Shown here: piece by piece, positions 56,004 through 64,000 of the stretch | Position numbering within the stretch: position 1 is the stretch's first letter | Layout: each line of letters opens with the position of its first letter | Origin: Pseudoalteromonas sp. N1230-9 | GTDB lineage: Bacteria; Pseudomonadota; Gammaproteobacteria; Enterobacterales; Alteromonadaceae | Assembly: GCF_032716425.1 (NCBI RefSeq) | Contig: NZ_CP090420.1 | Location: 372,001 to 436,000, forward strand | Direction of reading: 5' to 3' | Length of the DNA stretch: 64,000 bases | The notes under the pieces: generated by a model | Databases searched by the model: none | What the model saw: the letters and a program-made list of their open reading frames with translations, nothing else | What the model was told of the DNA's origin: nothing | Made by a program: the position numbers and the translations under genes

Positions 56004-57353
56004 TTACTTACGAGCGTCTTTTAATAAGTCAGCAACTAAGAAACCTAGTTCTAAAACTTGATCCGCATTTAAGCGTGGGTCACACTGTGTGCGGTAGCGT
56101 TGTGCTAAATCTTCATCAGACAAGCCATACGCACCACCAGTACATTCAGTCACGTGCTGGCCAGTCATTTCAAGGTGAACACCACCTGGGTATGAACCTT
56201 CAGCTTTGTGTACTGCGAAGAACTGGCTAATTTCACGAAGAATATTATCAAAGCTACGTGTTTTATAACCTGAGCTCGCTTTCTCAGTATTACCATGCAT
56301 TGGATCTGAGCTCCAAATAACTTTACGGCCTTCTTGTTGTACTTTACGTACAAGTGCCGGTAGTTTCTCTGGAAGAACATCAGCGCCCATTCGTGTAATT
56401 AACGTTAAGCGACCTGGAATGTTATCTGGGTTAACTGCATCGATAAGTTTGATTAGCTCATCTGGGTCCATACCCGGGCCAACCTTCACACCAATTGGGT
56501 TTTTAATGCCTTTAAAGAATTCGATGTGTGCATGATCAAGTTGACGTGTACGTTCACCAATCCAAACAAAGTGTGCAGAACAATCGTACCAATCACCTGA
56601 TAAGTGGTCACGGCGTGTTAGAGCTTCTTCATAGCCTAATAATAACGCTTCATGTGATGTAAATAAGTCTGTTTCTTTTAAGCTCGGTGCAACGGTTGAG
56701 TCGATACCACACACTTCCATAAATTCAAGCGCATCTTGAATTCTGTCAGCTAGTTGTTGGTATTTCTCTTTAAGTGGATTTGCAGCAACAAAACCCATGT
56801 TCCAACGGTTTACTTGATGTAAATCGGCTAAACCACCTTGTGCGAATGCGCGTAATAAATTTAACGTTGCTGCACTGTGATGATATGCAGTCATCAATCT
56901 CTGTGGATCAGGTACACGTGCTTGCTCAGTAAATTCAAAGTTATTGATGATATCACCACGGTATGAAGGCAGAGATACACCGTCAATTGTCTCATAATCT
57001 GATGAACGTGGCTTTGCATACTGACCAGCCATACGCGCAATTTTCACGACAGGGCATTTACCGCCATAAGTTAAAACAACGGCCATTTGTAAAAGCGTTT
57101 TAAATGTATCGCGGATATTTGCTGCATTAAAGTCACTGAATGACTCTGCACAATCACCACCCTGTAATAAAAAGGCTCTGCCTTCACATACAGCTTCTAA
57201 TTGCTTGTATAAGCTACGAGTCTCTTCAGCAAATACTAAAGGTGGTGCGCTTTTTAATTGCCCTTCAACTGATTTTAGGGCTTCTTGATCTGGGTACTCT
57301 GGCTGCTGAAGTATCGGCAGTTTTCTCCAGCTGTCTGGGTTCCACGATTGCAT
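56004..57353 (-). CDS. Class II 3-deoxy-7-phosphoheptulonate (DAHP) synthase
   Basis: A 449-residue plant-type DAHP synthase joining PEP and erythrose-4-phosphate, the first step to aromatic amino acids. It shows the N-terminal [20 protein letters not shown], the metal Cys in [25 protein letters not shown], and [20 protein letters not shown] with the catalytic metal His and the Glu in [12 protein letters not shown]. Length and motifs fit AroAII enzymes without a fused chorismate mutase. Sitting next to ppsA/ppsR it draws directly on PEP; a joint role is inferred. Confidence 0.95.
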   Translation of the reverse strand: MQSWNPDSWRKLPILQQPEYPDQEALKSVEGQLKSAPPLVFAEETRSLYKQLEAVCEGRAFLLQGGDCAESFSDFNAANIRDTFKTLLQMAVVLTYGGKCPVVKIARMAGQYAKPRSSDYETIDGVSLPSYRGDIINNFEFTEQARVPDPQRLMTAYHHSAATLNLLRAFAQGGLADLHQVNRWNMGFVAANPLKEKYQQLADRIQDALEFMEVCGIDSTVAPSLKETDLFTSHEALLLGYEEALTRRDHLSGDWYDCSAHFVWIGERTRQLDHAHIEFFKGIKNPIGVKVGPGMDPDELIKLIDAVNPDNIPGRLTLITRMGADVLPEKLPALVRKVQQEGRKVIWSSDPMHGNTEKASSGYKTRSFDNILREISQFFAVHKAEGSYPGGVHLEMTGQHVTECTGGAYGLSDEDLAQRYRTQCDPRLNADQVLELGFLVADLLKDARK

Positions 57354-57550
57354 GTTCTTTCCTCATTCCTAACATAGACCGTTAACGAAAACTAACTTAT
57401 TGCACGTACTAAGTTCAAGGACAATATTCAGCTATTTATGATTATTTCGTTATTTGATAAACAGTTTCGATATTAACAATTAAAACTCCAATATTTTATT
57501 GTTCTAAACCAGTTAGTTACACCTGTTTTACGATATTTTTCGTTGATGCA

Positions 57551-57572
57551 TCATAAAAGAACACATCTTACC
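57551..57572 (-). promoter_or_regulatory. Ter-like site 1 (minus orientation)
   Basis: Core GTAAGATGTGTTCTT on the minus strand, preceded by G. One of three near-identical motifs just upstream of tus. Its G6-side end faces the origin, so it should block forks moving leftwards. Confidence 0.6.
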
Positions 57573-57665
57573 TTAAGCAAGCCATAGTGTAACCTCAGCT
57601 TTACATGTATAAAAAATCCTTTTTTAAGTCTACATTGATCAAATTAAAAAGTTGTACTATCAAAT

Positions 57666-57687
57666 ACACTAAAGAACACATCATACT
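57666..57687 (-). promoter_or_regulatory. Ter-like site 2 (minus orientation)
   Basis: Core AGTATGATGTGTTCTT on the minus strand. Its first ten bases match E. coli TerB AGTATGTTGT at nine positions, including the critical G at Ter position 6. Same orientation as site 1. Confidence 0.62.
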
Positions 57688-57772
57688 TTATTATATTCAA
57701 GTGTAAGGTCAGCAATAAGAAGAAATTAACTTTAAATAATCAAGTGATAAGGTTAGAATTGAATTAACTTTA

Positions 57773-57794
57773 AGTAAGATGTGTTCCTATGAGT
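57773..57794 (+). promoter_or_regulatory. Ter-like site 3 on the tus start codon
   Basis: Core AGTAAGATGTGTTCCT on the plus strand, opposite in orientation to sites 1 and 2. It covers the tus ribosome site and ATG (57789), so Tus bound here would also block its own expression, as TerB does for E. coli tus. Confidence 0.62.
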
Positions 57795-58664
57795 ACGAAG
57801 TTAGAAATACGCAGTCAGTTTGATTTAGTAAGTGAGTTAACTCATTTGTTTTGTGAAGAATTAAAGGAAGTGGGTTTTCATAAAGCATCATATTATCAAT
57901 TGCCAGATATCGATATAAACGACGAAAAGAAAGTCCCTTCTTCAATTAGTGTACAAAAAATTGAAGGCAATGATGCTCATAAGTTAATTCTAAATTCTTT
58001 TGGTGATTTTTATAAAAAGACTGGATTAAGCAGTCGAGTATTAAAAAGACATCCAGGTTTATTAGTTTTAAAAGATGTCGATAAGCAACATTTCATTGCA
58101 AGGATAAATCAGTTAAATAAAGCCAAAGCTGATTTTAAAAATAGTGTAATAGCTATCGATAATAATGATGCGCGATTTGAAGCGGTTCACAATGCTGTGC
58201 CTAATCTCATTACACTTTCTGCATATCGTAAAATCCATTTTGAAACTGAATCGCCCTACTCTGTTCGTTTTACTTGGATGCACAAACACGCAACTAAAAC
58301 GCTAACTAAAAAAATGGCCTTAGCAATGCTCGATAAATCGGCTAGTTATTCTAATCCAAGAATGATAGACCAACACTCTTGGCAAGCGCTAGTTGCACAA
58401 GAGCAAAGTCGTGTTGCAAGTTTAGGTGATAAAGAAAAATTACGAATTCGTAGACCAACAAGAGTTAGTCCACAAGTTAATGTAAGATATACAGCTCAAA
58501 ACCGATATCATGTTAGTGCTGCTTTACCTTTTATTTTGATAAACCCAGAACCAGATGTAAAACTGGGTACATTATCTGATTACCAAAAACCAGAAAGTCA
58601 TCCTCGAAAAAGGGAATATGATTTCTTAGTTGATAGACTTTACTTAGAACAAGTAACAGATTGA
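57789..58664 (+). CDS. tus: Replication terminus-binding protein (Tus homologue)
   Basis: A 291-residue protein alignable by eye with E. coli Tus (309 residues). Shared blocks: NAVPNLITLSAYRKI against HLPGLITLNAYRTL, KLRIRRPTRVSPQVNVRY against KLKIKRPVKVQPIARVWY, and the final VDRLYLEQV against IPRLHLYV. The fork-lock pocket is largely kept: Phe130, His134 and Leu140 correspond to E. coli F140, H144 and L150, while Gly149 is Asn139. Tus bound to Ter halts replication forks from one side. Convergent with rep, sharing a terminator, and preceded by three repeats that resemble Ter. It is much diverged, so site specificity will differ from E. coli. Confidence 0.88.
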   Translation: MSTKLEIRSQFDLVSELTHLFCEELKEVGFHKASYYQLPDIDINDEKKVPSSISVQKIEGNDAHKLILNSFGDFYKKTGLSSRVLKRHPGLLVLKDVDKQHFIARINQLNKAKADFKNSVIAIDNNDARFEAVHNAVPNLITLSAYRKIHFETESPYSVRFTWMHKHATKTLTKKMALAMLDKSASYSNPRMIDQHSWQALVAQEQSRVASLGDKEKLRIRRPTRVSPQVNVRYTAQNRYHVSAALPFILINPEPDVKLGTLSDYQKPESHPRKREYDFLVDRLYLEQVTD

Positions 58665-58672
58665 TTATGTTA

Positions 58673-58696
58673 AAAAGGCCACATATGTGGCCTTTT
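58673..58696. terminator. Bidirectional terminator between tus and rep
   Basis: AAAAGGCCACAT/ATGTGGCCTTTT, a perfect 24-base palindrome between convergent genes. Confidence 0.93.
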
Positions 58697-58722
58697 CTTT
58701 ATAGTTAGAAGTATTTAAAAAT

Positions 58723-59937
58723 TTAGTCTTCTACTATTTCTTCAATTTTATCTTCATCGATTAAAACAGCATTTTCAACAATGCGCTTACCACCTTGAAT
58801 TTCGATTCGTTTGTTATGTTTATTTAGCGTAAGAATCTCATCACAAAATTGATCAGATGGATGCATCTCATATGTGTAATCAATAATATTACCCGTTTTG
58901 TCATCTTTGACATTGGTAATGTTATATTCAGAGATAGCACCTTTCTCAATTAAGTCTTTCATTGTCGTTGTCATATCACGACGCAAAGCTTTTAATTTAT
59001 TCTCGGTAATTTCGTCTGTTGAATAAATAGAGCCATATTTTTCCATAATCGATAATAGTCGGAAATGGTAGGTCTTACCGGGTGCCGCATAACGCCATAA
59101 ATGATATAAACGAAGCATCATCCAACGAGATAAACCACGTTTTAATTCTTGAGCACTATTAAAGTAGTAACCTTTGTATTCAAGGTTATCGATCATGTTA
59201 TGAACGAAGGCATTCAAACAAGCTACACATTTTACGTTACCACCCTGACCTTTCTTACCACTAAAATGAAGTGACGATAAAAAGTTCATGTTCGATTCGT
59301 AAAATGAGTCATCAATATCCGAGTTACGCGTATCTGTTGCTGAATATTTAAAAGAAAGTTTAGAACCTTGTAATGCTTCTAATGATTCTTTGATTTGCGG
59401 ATAAGGCATCGACTGACCAACAGCTTTCAGCTCTTGCGCTAATTCATTCATAGAAAAAACAACTGCGTATTGAATACCAGACTTAAAATTGATTTTTACA
59501 ATTTTACCTTTAGAGGCTAATCGAATTAAGGCACGTTCGACCTTTTCTTCACGATCAGATGGCCAAACAAGATATTCAACATCTTCACCATCTTTTCTTG
59601 TGCTTACTACCGCAGGTGTAATTTTGATTTCACCATCATATAGAATGCCGTCTACTTTTTCAGAGATTTTTCGTGTAACGATGGTTTTCTTTGGTGCTTC
59701 TTCAACCGGAAGCTTCTTATGACCAGAACGGACAAATCGTCCCCATAGATCATAATGATTAAATGTATTTGAGTAAGCTCTCAAACCATGTGCAGCATTT
59801 TCAATTGAAACACGCACATCTTTGTTGTCTGTAAATAGTGCAAGACTTTCATTATCTATTGCACTTTCCACCCCGTGGATCTGCCCGCGTAATGTATCGG
59901 GTAAGTTATCTACCGAGATGTTGACCTTTCGGCTCAT
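58723..59937 (-). CDS. Plasmid-type replication initiator protein
   Basis: A 404-residue protein. The ATG at 59937 begins MSRKVNISVDNLPDTLRGQI; a longer frame upstream adds 18 residues in AT-rich sequence. It has two predicted winged-helix regions (about 120-240 and 250-360; for example ELKRGLSRWMMLRLYHLWRY) and an acidic tail, fitting plasmid initiators that bind iterons. It is not RctB, which is far larger. Position decides the call: it lies beside parAB with 17-bp iterons right upstream of its start (60008-60103), which should also make it autoregulated. I cannot name its family more closely. Confidence 0.82.
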   Translation of the reverse strand: MSRKVNISVDNLPDTLRGQIHGVESAIDNESLALFTDNKDVRVSIENAAHGLRAYSNTFNHYDLWGRFVRSGHKKLPVEEAPKKTIVTRKISEKVDGILYDGEIKITPAVVSTRKDGEDVEYLVWPSDREEKVERALIRLASKGKIVKINFKSGIQYAVVFSMNELAQELKAVGQSMPYPQIKESLEALQGSKLSFKYSATDTRNSDIDDSFYESNMNFLSSLHFSGKKGQGGNVKCVACLNAFVHNMIDNLEYKGYYFNSAQELKRGLSRWMMLRLYHLWRYAAPGKTYHFRLLSIMEKYGSIYSTDEITENKLKALRRDMTTTMKDLIEKGAISEYNITNVKDDKTGNIIDYTYEMHPSDQFCDEILTLNKHNKRIEIQGGKRIVENAVLIDEDKIEEIVED

Positions 59938-60210
59938 TGTTCTTATTTCCAATTTTTCTTCGACAGTTAATAACAACACATAAAACTTCAAAAGTTAAAT
60001 GTTTAAGTTAGTATAAACTTGATCCGATCATAATTAATTTCTTTGGATCAGTTTTATACTAACTGTTTCGTAATTGCTGATTTTCAGATCAGATTTTTAC
60101 TAAGTTATAGTTGATAGGTCGCGATTTTACTAACTCAGTTCAAATTATGTCCTGCTTATCACCTTTTTAAAGCAAATTAACACGACATAAATTGCTTTTT
60201 TAAAACAGCA

Positions 60211-60219
60211 TGTGGATAA
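60211..60219 (-). promoter_or_regulatory. DnaA box
   Basis: TTATCCACA on the minus strand, the perfect DnaA consensus, in the middle of the iteron region. Confidence 0.8.
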
Positions 60220-60381
60220 ACAGCCCTTTAGTTAGCATAGATCTGATCTGTACCAACTATAGATCAGATCCATACCAACTTATTGCGCATTTTAGTCATG
60301 CTCTCGGTGTATAACTTTATAATTTAGTTAGTAAAAAATTGATCTATACCACTATTTTTGTGAGTAAAGCAGTGACTAAAC

Positions 60382-60390
60382 TGTGTATAA
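60382..60390 (-). promoter_or_regulatory. DnaA box
   Basis: TTATACACA on the minus strand, matching TTATNCACA, between iterons. Confidence 0.65.
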
Positions 60391-60706
60391 GTCGAAAGCT
60401 CATCTTTTGCTTAGTAATTGGTTGATCTGCGAGTCATTAAAGATCTGATCTTTACCAAGTAAAAACACGATCTGGCTTTTTAGTAAATATTCAATGAAAT
60501 CAGCTATATATTTCACTATTTTAGCATCTTAATCTTATATACCTATATACTTAACCGATATTAAACTTACTTATTTATACTTAGCATTAGTAAAGTTACA
60601 AATTTTTATTAAATGTCTTATAAATAAAAGGTATGTCGCCTTAAATAGTTGTTTACAGCAATTTGAATGGACATTATACTTAAATCATAACTTTGAGGAA
60701 GAAAGT

Positions 60707-61945
60707 ATGTCTATCAATAATAATGCGCTAGCCACTTATAGGTTACTAAAAGCGACAGCAGAAGTTGCTGAAAAATCGCTAGAAGGACGTATTCAACATT
60801 ATCGTGCTCATCTTAAGTCTGAAGAAAAAGAACTTCGGACTTACACTCAAAAAGCAGCCGCAGATCTATTAGGCTGTAATAATCGTACGTTAAAAAGACG
60901 CCACGACAATGGTGATTTTGATGAACTTAATATCAAACGTGGAGCTAATGGTCACTATGCTTACACGTTAGTCAATATCTTTGCTATGGCTGACATCATG
61001 GATATTAAGCCTGATCACCGTACTGTAGATGACAAATTACAAGTTATTGTTATCAATTCATTAAAAGGTGGCTGTGGTAAAACAACTAGCATGGTGAATA
61101 TCGCTGCGGCACTTGCTACTACAAATATCAAGCGTTACCGAATTGGTATTATCGACCTCGATCCGCAAGGTTCTTCATCAAGTTTCTTTCCTCCTAGCGA
61201 GCCAGATCCGATCACTGTCGGTGACTTAATGCGTGATTGTATTGAACTTGAAGAAAACGAAACCTGGGATGAATTGGTTACTAATTCTTTTTTACCAACT
61301 CATATCCCAAATATTCGTATTTTGCCTTCTGGTATGGATGATTTTTACTTTGAGCATGAAACAGCAACTCTATTAAAAGATAGCTCTAGTTACGATAGAA
61401 CACGTCATTATCATAAGTTACTTGAGAAAGTCATTGAACCCGTGAAAGATCAATTTGATCTTATCTTAATAGATACCGCACCTTCCCTTAACTTTATGTT
61501 TTACAACGCGTTAATGGCCTCAACATCCATGCTTATCCCAGTTCATCCAGAAGCTGTAGATTTTGATGCAAATAATAAATACTTAAAACGATTGGGTGAG
61601 ATTTATCATACTGTTGCAGCACTAGGCCATCAAGGCTGGGATTTTATGCAATTCTTGGTAACTAATTATGTGAAAGGAAATCACTCGCAGCGTGACATTG
61701 TCAAAGATGTACGTAGTGCATTTGGTCGCCAAGTTATGAGCTATCCGATTAATCATAGCTCAGCTATTACTGCTAGTTCATCATCTTTTAATACTATTTT
61801 TGATCAAAAAACATCTGATAGCTTAGCTAGCCGAGAGTCACTACTTCGTGCTCAAGAAAATATCAAAGATGTCGTTGATGAACTAGAAATGTTGATTCGT
61901 TCTAATTGGCAATCAACCCAATCATCTCTCAATCCAGCTAAGTAA
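60707..61945 (+). CDS. parA: Partition ATPase ParA (type Ia)
   Basis: A 412-residue type Ia ParA. An N-terminal helix-turn-helix region (about 45-66: TQKAAADLLGCNNRTLKRRH) would bind the par promoter. The deviant Walker A KGGCGKTT is at 120-127, followed by IIDLDPQGSSSSF (Walker A') and LILIDTAPSLNF (Walker B). It moves replicon copies apart with ParB. A ribosome site GAGGAAGAAAG precedes the ATG; parB follows after 14 bp. Confidence 0.95.
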   Translation: MSINNNALATYRLLKATAEVAEKSLEGRIQHYRAHLKSEEKELRTYTQKAAADLLGCNNRTLKRRHDNGDFDELNIKRGANGHYAYTLVNIFAMADIMDIKPDHRTVDDKLQVIVINSLKGGCGKTTSMVNIAAALATTNIKRYRIGIIDLDPQGSSSSFFPPSEPDPITVGDLMRDCIELEENETWDELVTNSFLPTHIPNIRILPSGMDDFYFEHETATLLKDSSSYDRTRHYHKLLEKVIEPVKDQFDLILIDTAPSLNFMFYNALMASTSMLIPVHPEAVDFDANNKYLKRLGEIYHTVAALGHQGWDFMQFLVTNYVKGNHSQRDIVKDVRSAFGRQVMSYPINHSSAITASSSSFNTIFDQKTSDSLASRESLLRAQENIKDVVDELEMLIRSNWQSTQSSLNPAK

Positions 61946-61959
61946 GGTTAATAATAAAA

Positions 61960-62922
61960 ATGGCTAAAAAACGTAAGAATGATACCAGCTTAGATCCATT
62001 TTCAACGTCAATTGAAAGCAGTAGCTTAGATGCGTTACTGGAACAAGCAACAGCTGGAGATGTAGTGAGTATGCCTTCGCCTAGCGATCCTACTCGCTTA
62101 ATTACCTTAGTGTGTAAGGTTATCCCTAGCTCTGAAATTGAAGCTAAAACAAAGGTATATGGTAAAAACCGACGAGTACAATCATTATTAAATGAAAAAT
62201 CAGTCGCTGATATTCTTCCAGCGATTGCCGAAGACGGTCGTAATCAGCACCCTGCCCTATGTTGGGATAAAGGTGACGAAATGCTTGTTTTAGCCGGCTC
62301 TCGTCGTCGTAAAGCATGTATCTTAAGTAACTCTGATTACTTAGTTTTAAGCTCTAAAGATTTCACAGATCAAGATGCTAAAATACTTGCTGTATCATCT
62401 GATCAATATATTGCTCCAAGCCTATGGGAGCTTGGTCAAGCATATCAACAGACCCGTGATGAGCTTATTGCTGAAGGTAAAAAGGGCTCTTATCGTGAGA
62501 TTGCTGCGATTGAGGGAGTATCACACACAGCCATTGCTGATGCTATCAAAGCTTATGAGAACCTACCTTCAACGGTTTTAAGCCTTTACCCAACAGCAAA
62601 CCATGTTGGCCGTGAAGTAGCGAAAAAGCTTATAAGTGCCAAAGAGCGTGATGAACAATTGTTTACCAAACTAGTAAACGATGTCAGCAGAGATAGCGAA
62701 ATAGCGCAAATTAGTAGTGATGATAAACGTGCGTTAGCAATTACTAAGTTATTGACAGCCGAGCCTGCAGCGCCAAGCCGCCGTGAAGCGCTTATCGACA
62801 GTGAGTTTGTCAGCGTACAGCGTAACATTAAAAGCGGCGATTTATCTGTTAAAATCGATAATAAAGTGATGACAGACAAACGCTTAGAGCAGTTAACTAA
62901 GCTTTTAAATAGCTTTAATTAG
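61960..62922 (+). CDS. parB: Partition protein ParB
   Basis: A 320-residue ParB of the SopB/P1 type. Nuclease-like N-terminal motif GSRRRKA (near 112-118), DNA-binding helix-turn-helix around YREIAAIEGVSHTAIADAIK (about 178-197), and a C-terminal dimerisation strand (SVQRNIKSGDLSVKIDNK). Its stop codon (62920-62922) is immediately followed by an iteron. I did not locate parS with confidence. Confidence 0.93.
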   Translation: MAKKRKNDTSLDPFSTSIESSSLDALLEQATAGDVVSMPSPSDPTRLITLVCKVIPSSEIEAKTKVYGKNRRVQSLLNEKSVADILPAIAEDGRNQHPALCWDKGDEMLVLAGSRRRKACILSNSDYLVLSSKDFTDQDAKILAVSSDQYIAPSLWELGQAYQQTRDELIAEGKKGSYREIAAIEGVSHTAIADAIKAYENLPSTVLSLYPTANHVGREVAKKLISAKERDEQLFTKLVNDVSRDSEIAQISSDDKRALAITKLLTAEPAAPSRREALIDSEFVSVQRNIKSGDLSVKIDNKVMTDKRLEQLTKLLNSFN

Positions 62923-63117
62923 TTAGTAAAAGAATGATCCCTCACGCTTTTACTGTTAGTAAAAGCGTGATCTATTCCTCTCTTTTGTTAGTAAAATAAT
63001 GATCTATGACGGGCAAAATTGGTATTTATTACACTCTCAGATCAGTTTTTTACCAACTAATCACCCCTTTACAGGCTTTTTACTCTCATAATTAGATTGC
63101 TTAGTAAAAAATTGATC
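62923..63117. repeat. Iteron cluster B, five 17-bp repeats downstream of parB
   Basis: Same consensus as cluster A. Plus-strand copies: 62923-62939, 62956-62972, 62988-63004, 63101-63117. Minus-strand copy: 63040-63056. The 2.4 kb parAB operon separates it from cluster A. A further copy lacking GATC (AACAGTTTTTTACCAA) lies near 63217-63232. The remaining spacer to 63337 holds nothing else I recognise. Confidence 0.88.
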
Positions 63118-63337
63118 TGTAAAGCCCCTGCCTTGTTATTAACCTGTTTGTATCTTGTGCGATTGTTGTTTGTTAAATGCTCAGTATGTCAGTTTGTAGC
63201 TTTGATTCTCGTTTAAAACAGTTTTTTACCAAGTTATCAGCTCCAACCAGTCCAATATTGCCCAATAGTGCTTTAGCTCTGGGCCGATAGATCATATACT
63301 GGCAGAATTATTTTTTGTTTTTACTGCCAAAAACGTT

Positions 63338-64000
63338 ATGTCTGCTAACTTATCTAAAAGTGACTTGCTAGCTATCTTTGAAGAAATTAAACAAGAGCAA
63401 GAAACTCAGTTTCCTCTATCCGAGCGCTTCATTAAACAGCTATTTAAGCCACATGTGTTAAGTAAAGCAAAAGAATATCATCAGAACGGTCAAATCAACT
63501 GGTTAGAGCATAACAGTGACTTTAGTATTATCGATGCATCAATGTTTGGTAACGAAGGAAATACCTTTACTCAGCATATTGAGATCAGTAAATTACCAAG
63601 TGGTTTTTCGGTTGATTCGCATTGTACTTGTGGCTCTAAAACTAAATGTCGTCATGTCGCAGCTGTGCTTCTTAAGCTAAAAATTGAACATTCAGGTGAC
63701 TATGGCGAAGACTACATCATTAATGATTGGTTTAGTGAACTAAAAACGCTAAAACAAAATACCAGTAATACTGCTAAACAGGTTCTATTATTTGTCCTCG
63801 ATGTAGAGAAGTCTGTTGTAACCCTCACTCCAAAAATTGCTAATTATGACTCAGAACACGACTATACATTAGGTCGAAACCTAACTGAGCAGCAATTAAA
63901 TAGCTTTGTGACTCCTACTGATTTATTAGAATCGGATTTTCGTTTATATAGCTGGATCCGTTCTCAAAATGCCCTTGGTAAATTAGAGCTTAAAGGTCAA
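63338..64000 (+). CDS. SWIM zinc-finger protein, probable SNF2-type helicase (5' part)
   Basis: An open frame of 221 codons from ATG 63338 to the window end without a stop. Residues 98-108 read CTCGSKTKCRH, a SWIM zinc finger (CxC...CxH), followed by VAAVLLKLKIEH. An N-terminal SWIM domain of this kind is usual in bacterial SNF2-family helicases, but the helicase part is not in the window. Transcribed in the same direction as parAB with iteron cluster B between. Confidence 0.78.
   Translation, partial: MSANLSKSDLLAIFEEIKQEQETQFPLSERFIKQLFKPHVLSKAKEYHQNGQINWLEHNSDFSIIDASMFGNEGNTFTQHIEISKLPSGFSVDSHCTCGSKTKCRHVAAVLLKLKIEHSGDYGEDYIINDWFSELKTLKQNTSNTAKQVLLFVLDVEKSVVTLTPKIANYDSEHDYTLGRNLTEQQLNSFVTPTDLLESDFRLYSWIRSQNALGKLELKGQ

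Larger units (their letters stand above)
57354..57788. other. 435-bp control region upstream of tus, holding the Ter-like motifs
   Basis: AT-rich region between the DAHP synthase and tus genes (divergent). It contains two complete Ter-like motifs and part of a third, listed separately, and must hold the promoters of both genes. It also contains the sequence AACAGGTGTAACTAACT (minus strand, 57511-57527), partly like the E. coli Ter core. Confidence 0.6.
60008..60458. repeat. Iteron cluster A, eight 17-bp repeats
   Basis: Consensus TTRGTA-N7-GATC. Plus-strand copies: 60008-60024, 60328-60344, 60411-60427. Minus-strand copies: 60046-60062, 60087-60103, 60241-60257, 60263-60279, 60442-60458. Most copies have T or A before GATC. 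Each contains a Dam site. Degenerate pieces occur at 60124-60132 and near 60469-60485. Confidence 0.9.
59938..60706. other. Replication origin region of a plasmid-type replicon (chromid)
   Basis: 769 bp without a gene between divergent rep and parA. It holds eight complete 17-bp iterons (TTRGTA-N7-GATC) in both orientations, two DnaA boxes, and an AT-rich stretch at about 60480-60660 suited to strand opening. The combination of initiator gene, iterons, DnaA boxes and partition genes strongly supports an origin. Confidence 0.85.

Noticed and set aside
57511..57527. Minus-strand AACAGGTGTAACTAACT as an E. coli-like Ter site
   Set aside because: It matches the TGTAACTAA core but lacks the G6 half, and it is single. 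The triplicated GTAWGATGTGTTCYT motif, with a G6-like end and a copy on the tus start, is the better candidate.
1..64000. CRISPR arrays, rRNA, tRNA and prophage genes
   Set aside because: No regular repeat-spacer array, no tRNA cloverleaf or rRNA sequence and no structural phage genes were recognised. The only recombinase stands alone. tRNA absence was judged by eye only.

Overview
The window looks like part of a marine gammaproteobacterial genome, most likely Pseudoalteromonas or a close relative. It has low GC, an Oar-type TonB receptor pair, an M16 lipoprotein protease, a GlyGly-CTERM protein, an NhaC-family antiporter, class II DAHP synthase next to ppsA/ppsR, and a plasmid-type rep/parA/parB origin. 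Core genes (dnaK, dnaJ, ppsA, DAHP synthase, hmgA) sit on the same replicon as that origin. I therefore infer a chromid or second chromosome rather than a plasmid. Genus and replicon identity are inferences from gene content, not database results.

Layout. 1-1206: 5' part of hmgA with a divergent MarR regulator and a perfect 18-bp palindrome between them. 1258-5707: Fur-box-preceded ABC iron-uptake operon of four genes. 5726-13047: two tandem Oar-like TonB receptors and an S1/P1 nuclease. 13265-15101: an unidentified overlapping gene pair. 15124-24117: UshA-like nucleotidase, small DUF3820-like protein, cyclophilin with a GlyGly-CTERM tail, MAPEG protein, M16 protease, NhaC antiporter, Nudix and GNAT genes. 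24100-27601: pqiABC. 27741-29306: a periplasmic binding protein and a thioesterase. 29471-32828: dnaK and dnaJ with a sigma-32-type promoter. 32862-39810: YbaK deacylase, MarR/siderophore-interacting protein pair with operators, flavin monooxygenase, two patatin-like proteins around an AGCS symporter. 40160-46283: a 1746-residue kinase/ATPase/histidine kinase hybrid and a SYLF lipoprotein. 46422-51900: tyrosine recombinase, CPA1 antiporter and YdiJ. 52048-52566: a frameshifted small membrane-protein gene and a MITE-like element. 52601-57353: ppsA, ppsR and class II DAHP synthase, which make and use PEP.

57551-63337 is the replication module. A Tus homologue (57789-58664) is preceded by three copies of a 15-bp motif resembling the G6 half of E. 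coli Ter. Then come a plasmid-type initiator gene (minus strand), an origin region with eight 17-bp iterons (TTRGTA-N7-GATC), DnaA boxes and an AT-rich stretch, then parA and parB, then five more iterons. Judged by Ter polarity, the two outer motifs would stop forks leaving the origin leftwards, and the third, on the tus start codon, would stop forks arriving from the left. This is a predicted miniature fork trap beside the origin that would enforce one-way replication. It is the most interesting signal in the window.

The right edge holds the 5' part of a SWIM zinc-finger gene. I saw no rRNA, tRNA, CRISPR array or complete insertion sequence.
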